The notes beneath the pieces are model-generated. The model saw only the letters and a list, made by a program, of their open reading frames with translations, did no database searches and was not told where the DNA came from. Shown here one piece after another: positions 6,137 through 15,671 of a stretch of 34,314 bases of DNA. The DNA comes from a virus: IMG/VR virus record IMGVR_UViG_3300027752_000057, positions 1 to 34,314 of that record. One strand, given 5' to 3'. Each line of letters opens with the position of its first letter. Position 1 is the stretch's first letter. Made by a program: the position numbers and the translations under genes.

Positions 6137-6155
6137 AATTATTTTTTTTGTTTTA

Positions 6156-6839
6156 TTATTCTTTTACGCAATCATTAACAGTTTCTCCAGTTCCGCTGGG
6201 TGATTTTTTAGTACCTACTTTTTTATAGCCATCCCAACATTTTGAGTTTTTAGAATTAGCTCCTTTAAAATTTAATGGACTTTTGTTTACACCCCTGATT
6301 GAGTCTGTGCTTTTCACTCGCTGCAAATTAGCTTTATCGTAAGCGCTCATTTTCATTTTAGAATCACCACTTAAAGAGTCTATCAAAGCATTATTTCTTC
6401 TAATTGTTGAGTTAGCTAACATAGCTTTTTTCTGAGCTTCACTATTAACTCTACTTATAACATCTCTTTGTGATTCTCCATCACTATTGCTAGCGCTTGG
6501 ATGATCGTCTACCTCTGTACCTTCCGCGGCTACTTGATTAGCTGGTGAACCACCACCAAGTATATCGTATTTCATCTTGTAAGGTGAGCCACATTTCAAC
6601 TTATCTAAAGGACTTCCATCGTCAGGTGTTGAAACTATTTTTTTACCTTTTTCAGATATAACATCACCTTTTACGTAATAACCGTTTTCTCTTCTTCTAG
6701 ATTCCTCGTCCATGATATCATCTAACTTAGGTATGTTAAGATTTTTTGTACCAACCAAGCTATCAACAAATTTCTTTGCTTCACGTCCTTCGGATCTAGC
6801 GAAGTCTTGGTATTTTTCCATTGCGGTTTCTTTACTCAT
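6156..6839 (-). CDS. Hypothetical late protein with SP and CWDGYK motifs, 227 aa
   Basis: I choose the ATG at 6839 (MSKETAMEKY), which overlaps the giant gene's stop by 8 bases. An upstream in-frame ATG at 6866 would add nine residues and enlarge the overlap to 35. The protein is hydrophilic. It carries GSPLDKLKCGSPYKMKYD and GGSPANQ in the middle and KSPLNFKG near the C-terminus. It ends with CWDGYKKVGTKKSP...NDCVKE, a Cys-flanked block of a type I recall at the ends of other marine phage proteins. It shares the SP motif with the two small late genes downstream. There is no signal or membrane segment. Function unknown; virion or assembly factor is a guess from position. Confidence 0.75.
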   Translation of the reverse strand: MSKETAMEKYQDFARSEGREAKKFVDSLVGTKNLNIPKLDDIMDEESRRRENGYYVKGDVISEKGKKIVSTPDDGSPLDKLKCGSPYKMKYDILGGGSPANQVAAEGTEVDDHPSASNSDGESQRDVISRVNSEAQKKAMLANSTIRRNNALIDSLSGDSKMKMSAYDKANLQRVKSTDSIRGVNKSPLNFKGANSKNSKCWDGYKKVGTKKSPSGTGETVNDCVKE

Positions 6840-9800
6840 CTTGTTTCTTTTTGTTTTGTAATTCAATTATTTTTTTAACTCTATTTTCTTCAATTCTTAA
6901 GGTTTTTATTTGTTTTTTTGTTAACCCTAAATCTAATAACATTATAGTTTGCTCTTTAGTAGTAGTTTGACTTTTCATATCGTCTATTTCAGCTCTAACT
7001 TTCATTTCAGGTGTTTCAATAACTTTGTCATCAACACCGTAATAAGGTAAACCTACATCCCAAGTTGACCAACCTAATGCCACGGCAACTTTTTGCCATT
7101 TTTCAGATGAATCACTATATATAGTTCTTAATGCGTTTATTTTAATAACAGCTTCATCTACTGGTATATTACTTAAAGCTGCTATTGTTTGAGCGGTTGC
7201 AAGATAAGCTGGATTGTTTAAATTAAAACCTGCATCTTCCATTTCTTTTTTGTTCCATGAAAAAGTATTAGCTGCACTTTTTAGTTTTCTTAACTTAGCT
7301 TGTAAAGGAGGTGATATAGAAAATAAATCATCAATAGCTTCTGCGTAATCAGGACTTTTATTGTCCATTTCTTCTGCTATAGTCATTAATGTGTTTTTAA
7401 GAGTAACTGCTAAAGCTCCTTGGATTCCTAAACCTCTAATTTGAGAATCAAATGCGCCGTTTAAAGTTCTTGCTACTCTTCGTTCTCTATCAGCTTGACT
7501 TCCTGGAAGTACATTACCATCTTCGTCTTCATCGTTAAACAATAAAAACTGCATACCTTGAGTTAAACCGTTAAACAAGAGATTTTGAACAGTAGAATAA
7601 TATATTAACTTAGATATGTTTTCTTTATCATTTCCTCTTCTAGCTATTAAATCTTCTATAGCTCTTTTCTGTATTCTAGCGTACTGCATTTGAGTGTTAC
7701 CAAATGAAAGTATTAATCTACCAGCAGCAGATCTTTGTTGATCACTTATCTTAGCTGGATTACTAGATTGCTGCGCTGTTTCTGATATAGCGTAAAAATC
7801 TTCAAAAGCTTTTTGCTCTGCCAATTTAGGATCCATGCCAGTAGCTAATAAAGCTTTTAATCTATTTCTATAATAAGTAGCTCCACCAGTTGCTATTGCA
7901 AAACTGTCAGCATACCTTGTAAACACAAAACCTTTATTCAAAGCTAATGCTATAAAGTCTTTGGTTTTATTACCGCTGCTTGCTGCTAAATCTGCTATTT
8001 CTGATTCACTAATATTTATTTTTAAACCATCTCTTCTTTCTACTAAATACGGAGAGTTAAACAAGAACATTACATCTTTCCAATATTGAGGTTGATTAGC
8101 AAAAGCTTGCGCAGCCTTTAAAGGGTTATTATCACTCCAGTTTATAAAGTTTACATTAGATATCATTTGCATCAATGCTGATCTAGTGTTTAAAAACATC
8201 ACAACACCTACTGAGTTGTTAATCCAATCGTACCACCTTGTTGTTATTGAATCACTACCAGTACTTCTGTTGCTACCACTTTTTTGAGATTTTATTGAAT
8301 TTTTAAGGGCATTGACATAAGCTGTTCCAAAAGCAGCTTCTAACTTATTTAATACAGTTGGTGAAAATATAATATCTATATTCTCCTGCCATTCTTGTAA
8401 ATACTCAGCTCTATTAACTTTGTTTATACCGTTTATAACATCACTTGTTATAGTTCCAGTTGTCCAGTTTTTGCCTGGTTTAGGATATGGTTTACCTTTT
8501 TGTATAACTATTAATTCATCACTAAAAACTTTTAAATCTGGATCATTTTTAATAAAATCAACTAAATTTTTTACGTCTTTTTGAGACAAACCAGGTATTG
8601 TCATACCTTGAGAATTCCATACATAAGCTCTAATAGCGTGCTCATAAGTAAATCTACCTATTCCAGTTTGTTTTAGTAAACTCTTAGGTAAGTTAGGAAA
8701 TTTCTTTTTTAAAGTTGTAAAATCAGCACCAGCAGAAACCTTAGCTTTTGATATTTCTATCTCAGCTTTATTATATGGGTCAAGTAAGTTATCTTTAAAG
8801 AAAGCCATTTGAGCATCTCCTACAGCTCCTTTTCCTAATAACTTATATAGTAACCCTGTAAAATCCTCGGCCGATGGAGGTATGTAGAAATTAAATTTAC
8901 CTTTACTAGCTCCTATTGTTTGAGCTTTAGCCGCGGAATATTGTTTATAAGCTTCAATGCCAGTTTTTTGTTCTATAATGTCGTTTATTATAGAGGTGAA
9001 AACAATTGACTTGCTTTGCTTAGCTACTTGAACTTCAGACTTTATATCTAATACATCTAAAACAGCTTTAACCGCTTGTGCGTTTTTAATAGCGTCATCA
9101 GCAAAATAAAAATCATTATAACCTTCAGCTGCTTTACCAACTATCCAATTAGCTTTGGCTTGTGGAGCTCCATTCGCCAAACCTACTATGTTTCCTTCTA
9201 TTAAAGTTACGCCTTCTGATTTTAACCAAGCGTATATTGCTGGCGCAGCTTCAGCAGGTCTAGCTGTTAATATGAATACATTTTTATTTCCATATTTTTC
9301 TACAGCTCTTTTTAACTTACCAAATAATGGTCCTCGTTTTCCTCCTATAACTTTGTTAAATTCTGAAAAATCAAACGTAGCACCTATGTCTTCTAAATTA
9401 GTATGTTCTAAAGCAAACTCAGTAGCGTCTATCTTTTTAAAAGTTCCATCAGGCATTGTAACACCTATCTTACTATTTGTTATACCTACAGTGTCATCAA
9501 AATCTAATACAGATATACCCATAACCGGAGGATTTATTCTCCTAGACATTTGTAAAGCTGTATCATAGTTATTTAATATTTCTATTTGACCTGATATGCT
9601 TTGACTTAGTTTATTTGATGCTTTAGAACCAAAATTAACGCTATTGCTGTTAAAAGAAGCTACTTTATCTTTTAATAATCTTTGATAAACTTTAAACTCT
9701 GCTTTAGCAGCTTGCACTGTCATGTCACCTGTAAGAACTCTAGTTATTAAACCATTAGCTTTCATGCCTGCCATGTCAATTCCAACTTGGAAATCAGCTC

Positions 9801-12800
9801 CTTTCAACCCATCTAATCCTGTTAGTTTACCAACAAATAACTCACCTATCGTTATATTAGGCTTAATAAGATTATATTCAAAAGGATTAGCTACATTGTT
9901 TTCACTGTATCTTATCCAAGACGCCATACCAGCAGGTAAAAAATCTAATTTTCCAGCTTCTAAAAGCGGAAGAACTAAATCATAATAACTTTTAGGTAAT
10001 TTATCTAATAGCCCAAATTGCTTTAATGCCAAATCGTTTGCTAATTTAAGAGCTCCTTGGCCATAAGATTTAGATATTATATTATCAAACTCGCTTTCAA
10101 CTTTACCTTTTATGGCTGCGTCTAATAGTGATTTTCCAGCTTGAACATTAGGCATCATGTGCTCCTCTGTTACTTCAGAATACAAATCTACTCTTCCTGT
10201 ATAAGGATCTATAGCATAAAACACAGTTGGCGCTAAAAACCTTATTGCGTGACTTTGATCTTTGCTAGATTCACTTTGCCATAGCGAAAAAGTTGAAGCA
10301 GATTCTTTATTATTTTTAATATAATCCTGTATGTTTAAAAACAATTTTTTTAACAGGTCTTGTTTCTTTTTTATTAAACCAGGGTTTTCTATTAACTTTG
10401 TTATTGCTGCTTTATTTAATTTTCTTCCTTTTCGAGTATACTTATTTCTAATTAAAGGACCTGTAGTGTCATACCCAGGAAATATTTTATCAAAAGTATC
10501 TGTATCTGTGAATGTAAAACCAAACCCACCTGTCATACCTGATCTAAATAAATAAGCTTGCTTAGGGTGTAGTTTAAAGAAACCTTCTAAATCATTTATT
10601 ATTTTTATACCAGCTGGAGTTGTTAAGTCTACTGTCCTAGCGTTAACTGTTTCTCCTTTACTGTTTACTCTTTGAGTTACAATTGTTGTTAGATCAGGAA
10701 GAGGAACTACAAATACTCCTTTCTTAAAGTCTCTTTCTACTTTTATGCCTTCAGATCTTTTTACTTGAGCTTTTTGCTTAGCACCTTCTGATTCAGTTGT
10801 TGAACCCTCTTGCACCTTAGCATCTATAGCTAGTTCTATTGCGCTTAAAGTTTGTAGTCTAGCTATTAGTTCTAAAAGACCTTTAGATGCATTAGCTGAT
10901 GTTCCTCTAGAATCTTTAATATTACCTTTAGGATCTAAACCAAAAACAGAATAAAAATAAGTTAAGTTTAATTTACTAGGATCTAGCTTGTATTGGAAAT
11001 TATTATTTATTTTAGGTCCTTGAATAAAAAATGCATCAATAATTGTTTGAGCTAGTCTTCTACCTTCACCACCTATTTTTTTAGGTTTGAACTTTCCTTC
11101 AACAGTTTGTAACGGCGCGTTTCCTTTTATTTGCTTTAATAAAGCTAATAAAGTTGGTCCATTAGACTTTATCCACATTTGAACAGGTGTAACTTCACCT
11201 TTTCTTAAATTGTCGTTTGGTTCTAATATACGTGAAACTGGTATACCTAATTGATCTGCTAATTGTTGAGCTGCGATTTTAGAAAAAGGCTTTAAATCTT
11301 TTAAAGTCATTTTATCTAAATCTATCTTACCTGATTCAATTTGTTCTTTAACAAAATCAATTATAGGGTTTGCGTTAGCAAGCTTTGTTACTTTAAAAGG
11401 ATCTATAGTAACTTGTTCAGAGGCTTCTACATTTACTGGATCTGTCATTTCAACTGTTCCAGCTGATGAATCATTTAATTCATTAGTGTTAAATATAATG
11501 TTACCAAGCGCTTTAGCTCTTTCATATATTTTATCTTTTCTATCACCTAGTCTTCGTATGTAAGTTGTTACAGCGAAATCAGTATTATAACCTTCCCCTT
11601 CTTCAAATAACGGCGTGGTTTTACCACTCCACTTAGCAACTTCTCCACCAATAATAAGTTCTATTATAGCTTTTTTTACATCGTTTTCATCTATGCCTTT
11701 TTCACCTCTTCTTTGGTAACCTATTATTGGTTTTATAACTCCAAAATTTGCTTCAACAAAAGCTTCAGCCGCTGGGTATTTATCTTTTGCAGCTCCTTGT
11801 CTAATCATTAACACTAGATCTTTATTGGTGAACAAACCTTTTCTCCACTCAGATAAAAAATTAGCTCCTTCAGGTGATATTGATTCTGATTTTTTAGAAC
11901 TTGTAAGTAAAACCTCATCTAAGCCTACGCTACCGTCATCCAATTGACCTTCAATATCTCCTTGCCAAACATCACTATTTATTATATCAGTTATAGACTG
12001 CTCTGTTAAAGTTTGATTTTTATATCCTTCAGCTACTTGTCTCAATAACTCTACTACACCTTTAGCTCCTTTAAAGTCATAATCAAAATCTTTACCAACA
12101 GCTTCAGATGTTGCTTTATTAAATCCAATACCTAAAGTTGACCAAAAACCTTGCTCTTTACCTTTTTCAAAATTAATTCTATCTAATTCTTCTAAGAAAA
12201 CAGTTAACACTTCGTCAAAACCTTGGCCCTCGGTTTTACGTGCTATTCTAATATATGCATCATAATCAAACTCAGCAAGATAAGTTAATATGGTCCCAGC
12301 TAAAGATTTAAAAGCCTCTGGATTAGTACCTAAAGCTTCTGTAAAAATAACATGACCCGTTATTTCATGTAAACCTACTCCACCATTATTATTTAATATA
12401 GCGTTTTCAATAGTAACTACAGAGTCGTAAACTGGTTTACCTGTTTTTACATTAATAGATATAAAATTAATACCATTTACAGTACCATCTTTTAATCCGG
12501 CTTTAAAATCTTCTATTGCTTTTCTACCTGCTTCTTCTTTACTTATAGGATCTATTTTAGAACCTCTAAACTGTATATTTGGATCTGCTATTCTAGCATT
12601 AACCATGTCTGTGAAAGCTGCTAAAGCATCTGCATTAGTATCTAAGATGCTATAATTTACATCTATTCCTTTTCCACGTAAAAGAGATATCATTGCAAAA
12701 TCATTTTCTGCATTGCCTCTTATAGTATCTTCAGTGTATAGCTGTTCAGCTATATTAAGTAGTTGAGCATCAGAAGGACTGTTATTACCTTTTGATTTTA

Positions 12801-15666
12801 GTTTTGCTTTAGCTCTATCTTTTAAATCGTTTTGAACAGAAACAGAAAGCAACCCAAACTTTTTAGTGAAAGCTACTAAGTAAGCATCTAGGTTTGATTT
12901 AGTTATAGAAAACTCAAGTTCTAGCGCCGCTATTTGTTTTGATACATCAATCGCTATTCCAGGTTTTTTAGCTTCTGCTCTAAGTGATATAGCTTGTTCT
13001 TTAAGATAAGTAAGTCTGTTTATAGAGTTGACATAAAGCTTCCAACCAGTGGCGTCTAGGTTTAAATCTATTAATTCACTTCTTTCTTTTAGTATAGCAT
13101 CGTTTCTTTTTAATTTATCATCTATAAGACCTTTGTAGTAAATTTTTGTATTAATATCAAGATCTGGTCCACCTTCGTTCTTAGCTATGATTTCTTGATA
13201 TTCAGCTATGTCTCTAACGTTTTGATCAAACTCCGCGTTTGTAGTAGGATCAGTTAAAGCTCTCATTGAAGCTCCTGCTATTATTGGAACTCCTGTAAAA
13301 CTTGTTGAGAATATTAAAGACGTAAAACCAGCTTCACCAAAACCTTCGTACATAGGTCTTCCGGATATAACATTTTGCCACAATTGAGTAATTAAAACTT
13401 CACCACCAACATCTGCTGCGGTTAATTTTAAGAAATCTGGAGTTGCTTTTCTTACATCTCTAAAAAAAGCTTGTACTCCTGATTCAAGAGTTTGCTTGTC
13501 AAGTTTTAAGTTTTGAATATACTTGAATTGCATTTTCATAGGCAAAGCACTACCTAAACCTTCAACTAACGCAAAGCCAAAAGCTTTTGCTAAAGTGCTT
13601 TCTCTATCAAACTCAATACCTTGAGCTTTTGCTCTATTAAATTCATCAACATAATAATCACCACCAGCAGACAACGCAGCTAAATAAAGGCCAATATGTG
13701 GTATAGCAACAGTAGCAAAAAACGGTAGTTGTTCTATAGCTGTTTGACTAAGAAAATATAAAAAATTAGGAAATGAGTAAAAAGATCCATTTGGTCCTTT
13801 ACCAAACTCAACATCTTTTACATAGTCAAGTTTTCTTAATTCAATTAAATCTTTAAAACCTGCTTGAGCTTCTAAAAAATCATCGCCTAATGCTTGAGCA
13901 ATTATTTTAGACATAAACAAACCTGGCGCAAAAATTCCTGCATTAGCTATAGCTTTATCAGGAACATCCGCCATGCTTTGCAATATTATTTGCATCCAAC
14001 TCATACTGGTATTGGAAAATCCCATACCAAGCTCACTGTTTGTAAAAAACCCTACGGCATTAGGAAGTGTAACAGGCGCCAACCCACCACCGCCAAATGA
14101 AATTCCAGTCATAGATGGTTTTCCAAAGTATTTTTCTGATAGACTATAACTTCTTCTTAAGTAATCTAAGTTTTCTTCAGCAGTGTCTTTAACTTCGTTA
14201 GTAGCAATAAACTCTGCGTAATCATAATTAATTAAGTCAAATTGCTGTTGTATTGTTTTTCTTTCAGTGCTTAATATATTAGACCTTTTATTGAAACTAG
14301 CCGCTAAAGCATTGTATGTATTTTGATCCTCTAAAGAATTAATACCAATTTTTTGTTTTGCTTTTATTCCTGCACTTAAAGTATTTATTTCTCCATAAAC
14401 CCTTTCTAACTCAACGCTCATCAAGTTTACAGTTTTAACTATATCACTATTTTTTAAAGATTCATATTCTTCTACTAGTCTAATAGACTCAATTTCTGGA
14501 TTAAAAGTACTTTCAATACCAAGAGCGTAATCATGGTTTTGTTTTCTTTCTTCGTCACTTATATCACTTAAGTAATCTCTATTTTTTTGATCTTTTAAAG
14601 CTGTGTATTTATTTCTTGCAATTTGAAGTTTTGTTACACCTCTTATTTCAGCTTCAGTTATAGGCTCCTCACTAGATGTTTCTTCTCTTTGGCTTTGTAA
14701 AAATGAAATAGCCATATTTCTTTCTTCTTCGTAAGGAACCGTAGTGATGGTTACATTTTCAGTTGTACCCTCTGATCGATAAGACATCTTCAAGTCCATT
14801 CCGCTAAGGCCAGCGTTTGGAATAGCTCTTACTGTTTCTGTTACCTGAGTGTCTAAGTTAATTAAACCTACTTCATTTTGAATAGCTAAATACTCTTTAA
14901 GAGTAACGTCACTTGCTTCTTGATATTTTTCGTACTGTAATCTTATTTTTTTCTCTACATCTGTTTCATCTTTTTTAAACGCGTAAACAGTTACCTCGTC
15001 TAAATCTCCAACATTACCAGTACCATCATCCATAACAAAACCATCCTCAAGTTTGTCAAGTTCACTTTGTGGTTTTTGTTCTTGTATTTTTTTTTCAGCT
15101 TCTATATAAACATCAATATCAAAATCATCAATAAAACCTAGTCTTGATGCAACTAACCTGGTAGCTAAACCGTCTCCAGTGGTATCAATCCAATCATCCG
15201 AACCTAACGCTTTAGCGTAAAAAATTGGTTGTGAAGTTATTGGATCTACTGTGTATTTATAAGCACCGTCACCATAGTCAAAAACTTCACCAGGTGGAGC
15301 TGTGTATGTTTGGTTAAATTCAAAAGGCGCAGCGTCTTCATTTGCAAAAGGGAATATTGGTTCCGGTGGAATAGGATCAATAGGTAATCCCGATAAAGCA
15401 ACTTCCGAGCTGGATCCCGTATCTTTTTCTGTCTCCACAGTTGGATCCGCACTTGTAGAGACATTTGTCTTTGCTGGTTTAACAGGGTCTATATCTTTAT
15501 TAATTTCTTCAGATATTTCAGTTTCAACTTTTAAGTCTATTGGTTTTTCCTCTTTAACATCTAAAGGTTTGTTGGATATTTTCCACTCTTTTATTCTCTC
15601 TATTCTTTGTTCTTTAGTTAAACCTAAGTCTTTAAGAGAAGCTGTGAATGATTCTAATTCTGTCAT
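6832..15666 (-). CDS. Giant internal virion protein with metallopeptidase-like and HAD domains
   Basis: At 2944 aa this is the largest protein in the window. Order: acidic Pro/Glu-rich N-terminus (about 30-130); helical region (about 230-510); Gly-rich and hydrophobic stretches (about 515-560, 645-670, 780-800) that may insert into membranes; a metallopeptidase-like HEITGH (H1100, E1101, H1105) with a candidate third ligand E1152. A HAD phosphatase domain covers about 2050-2220, with D2055/D2057 (DFDDT), T2134 (TAR), K2171 and D2190/D2191 (FADDA). A conserved phage block follows at about 2480-2720 (FLNTRSALMQMISNVNF, INWSDNNPL), resembling large polyvalent protein-associated regions. Position after the 220-aa internal protein fits a protein ejected with DNA. 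The roles of the domains are inferred. Confidence 0.85.
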   Translation of the reverse strand: MTELESFTASLKDLGLTKEQRIERIKEWKISNKPLDVKEEKPIDLKVETEISEEINKDIDPVKPAKTNVSTSADPTVETEKDTGSSSEVALSGLPIDPIPPEPIFPFANEDAAPFEFNQTYTAPPGEVFDYGDGAYKYTVDPITSQPIFYAKALGSDDWIDTTGDGLATRLVASRLGFIDDFDIDVYIEAEKKIQEQKPQSELDKLEDGFVMDDGTGNVGDLDEVTVYAFKKDETDVEKKIRLQYEKYQEASDVTLKEYLAIQNEVGLINLDTQVTETVRAIPNAGLSGMDLKMSYRSEGTTENVTITTVPYEEERNMAISFLQSQREETSSEEPITEAEIRGVTKLQIARNKYTALKDQKNRDYLSDISDEERKQNHDYALGIESTFNPEIESIRLVEEYESLKNSDIVKTVNLMSVELERVYGEINTLSAGIKAKQKIGINSLEDQNTYNALAASFNKRSNILSTERKTIQQQFDLINYDYAEFIATNEVKDTAEENLDYLRRSYSLSEKYFGKPSMTGISFGGGGLAPVTLPNAVGFFTNSELGMGFSNTSMSWMQIILQSMADVPDKAIANAGIFAPGLFMSKIIAQALGDDFLEAQAGFKDLIELRKLDYVKDVEFGKGPNGSFYSFPNFLYFLSQTAIEQLPFFATVAIPHIGLYLAALSAGGDYYVDEFNRAKAQGIEFDRESTLAKAFGFALVEGLGSALPMKMQFKYIQNLKLDKQTLESGVQAFFRDVRKATPDFLKLTAADVGGEVLITQLWQNVISGRPMYEGFGEAGFTSLIFSTSFTGVPIIAGASMRALTDPTTNAEFDQNVRDIAEYQEIIAKNEGGPDLDINTKIYYKGLIDDKLKRNDAILKERSELIDLNLDATGWKLYVNSINRLTYLKEQAISLRAEAKKPGIAIDVSKQIAALELEFSITKSNLDAYLVAFTKKFGLLSVSVQNDLKDRAKAKLKSKGNNSPSDAQLLNIAEQLYTEDTIRGNAENDFAMISLLRGKGIDVNYSILDTNADALAAFTDMVNARIADPNIQFRGSKIDPISKEEAGRKAIEDFKAGLKDGTVNGINFISINVKTGKPVYDSVVTIENAILNNNGGVGLHEITGHVIFTEALGTNPEAFKSLAGTILTYLAEFDYDAYIRIARKTEGQGFDEVLTVFLEELDRINFEKGKEQGFWSTLGIGFNKATSEAVGKDFDYDFKGAKGVVELLRQVAEGYKNQTLTEQSITDIINSDVWQGDIEGQLDDGSVGLDEVLLTSSKKSESISPEGANFLSEWRKGLFTNKDLVLMIRQGAAKDKYPAAEAFVEANFGVIKPIIGYQRRGEKGIDENDVKKAIIELIIGGEVAKWSGKTTPLFEEGEGYNTDFAVTTYIRRLGDRKDKIYERAKALGNIIFNTNELNDSSAGTVEMTDPVNVEASEQVTIDPFKVTKLANANPIIDFVKEQIESGKIDLDKMTLKDLKPFSKIAAQQLADQLGIPVSRILEPNDNLRKGEVTPVQMWIKSNGPTLLALLKQIKGNAPLQTVEGKFKPKKIGGEGRRLAQTIIDAFFIQGPKINNNFQYKLDPSKLNLTYFYSVFGLDPKGNIKDSRGTSANASKGLLELIARLQTLSAIELAIDAKVQEGSTTESEGAKQKAQVKRSEGIKVERDFKKGVFVVPLPDLTTIVTQRVNSKGETVNARTVDLTTPAGIKIINDLEGFFKLHPKQAYLFRSGMTGGFGFTFTDTDTFDKIFPGYDTTGPLIRNKYTRKGRKLNKAAITKLIENPGLIKKKQDLLKKLFLNIQDYIKNNKESASTFSLWQSESSKDQSHAIRFLAPTVFYAIDPYTGRVDLYSEVTEEHMMPNVQAGKSLLDAAIKGKVESEFDNIISKSYGQGALKLANDLALKQFGLLDKLPKSYYDLVLPLLEAGKLDFLPAGMASWIRYSENNVANPFEYNLIKPNITIGELFVGKLTGLDGLKGADFQVGIDMAGMKANGLITRVLTGDMTVQAAKAEFKVYQRLLKDKVASFNSNSVNFGSKASNKLSQSISGQIEILNNYDTALQMSRRINPPVMGISVLDFDDTVGITNSKIGVTMPDGTFKKIDATEFALEHTNLEDIGATFDFSEFNKVIGGKRGPLFGKLKRAVEKYGNKNVFILTARPAEAAPAIYAWLKSEGVTLIEGNIVGLANGAPQAKANWIVGKAAEGYNDFYFADDAIKNAQAVKAVLDVLDIKSEVQVAKQSKSIVFTSIINDIIEQKTGIEAYKQYSAAKAQTIGASKGKFNFYIPPSAEDFTGLLYKLLGKGAVGDAQMAFFKDNLLDPYNKAEIEISKAKVSAGADFTTLKKKFPNLPKSLLKQTGIGRFTYEHAIRAYVWNSQGMTIPGLSQKDVKNLVDFIKNDPDLKVFSDELIVIQKGKPYPKPGKNWTTGTITSDVINGINKVNRAEYLQEWQENIDIIFSPTVLNKLEAAFGTAYVNALKNSIKSQKSGSNRSTGSDSITTRWYDWINNSVGVVMFLNTRSALMQMISNVNFINWSDNNPLKAAQAFANQPQYWKDVMFLFNSPYLVERRDGLKINISESEIADLAASSGNKTKDFIALALNKGFVFTRYADSFAIATGGATYYRNRLKALLATGMDPKLAEQKAFEDFYAISETAQQSSNPAKISDQQRSAAGRLILSFGNTQMQYARIQKRAIEDLIARRGNDKENISKLIYYSTVQNLLFNGLTQGMQFLLFNDEDEDGNVLPGSQADRERRVARTLNGAFDSQIRGLGIQGALAVTLKNTLMTIAEEMDNKSPDYAEAIDDLFSISPPLQAKLRKLKSAANTFSWNKKEMEDAGFNLNNPAYLATAQTIAALSNIPVDEAVIKINALRTIYSDSSEKWQKVAVALGWSTWDVGLPYYGVDDKVIETPEMKVRAEIDDMKSQTTTKEQTIMLLDLGLTKKQIKTLRIEENRVKKIIELQNKKKQDE

Positions 15667-15671
15667 TTAAT

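Noticed and set aside
5878-6138. An 86-codon plus-strand open frame, hydrophobic
   Set aside because: It is antisense to the lysis genes in a region otherwise coded only on the minus strand; its hydrophobic content follows from being the complement of AT-rich coding sequence.
12205-12372. Calling the giant protein a dipeptidyl peptidase III (M49)
   Set aside because: Only the HExxGH motif fits. The second M49 motif (EExRAE/D) is not visible and the surroundings are unlike that family, so only a peptidase-like site is claimed.
15302-15670. A 122-codon plus-strand open frame antisense to the start of the giant gene
   Set aside because: Ser/Gly/Ile-rich with no recognisable feature; it lies fully inside the acidic N-terminus of the giant protein, whose frame continues on both sides.
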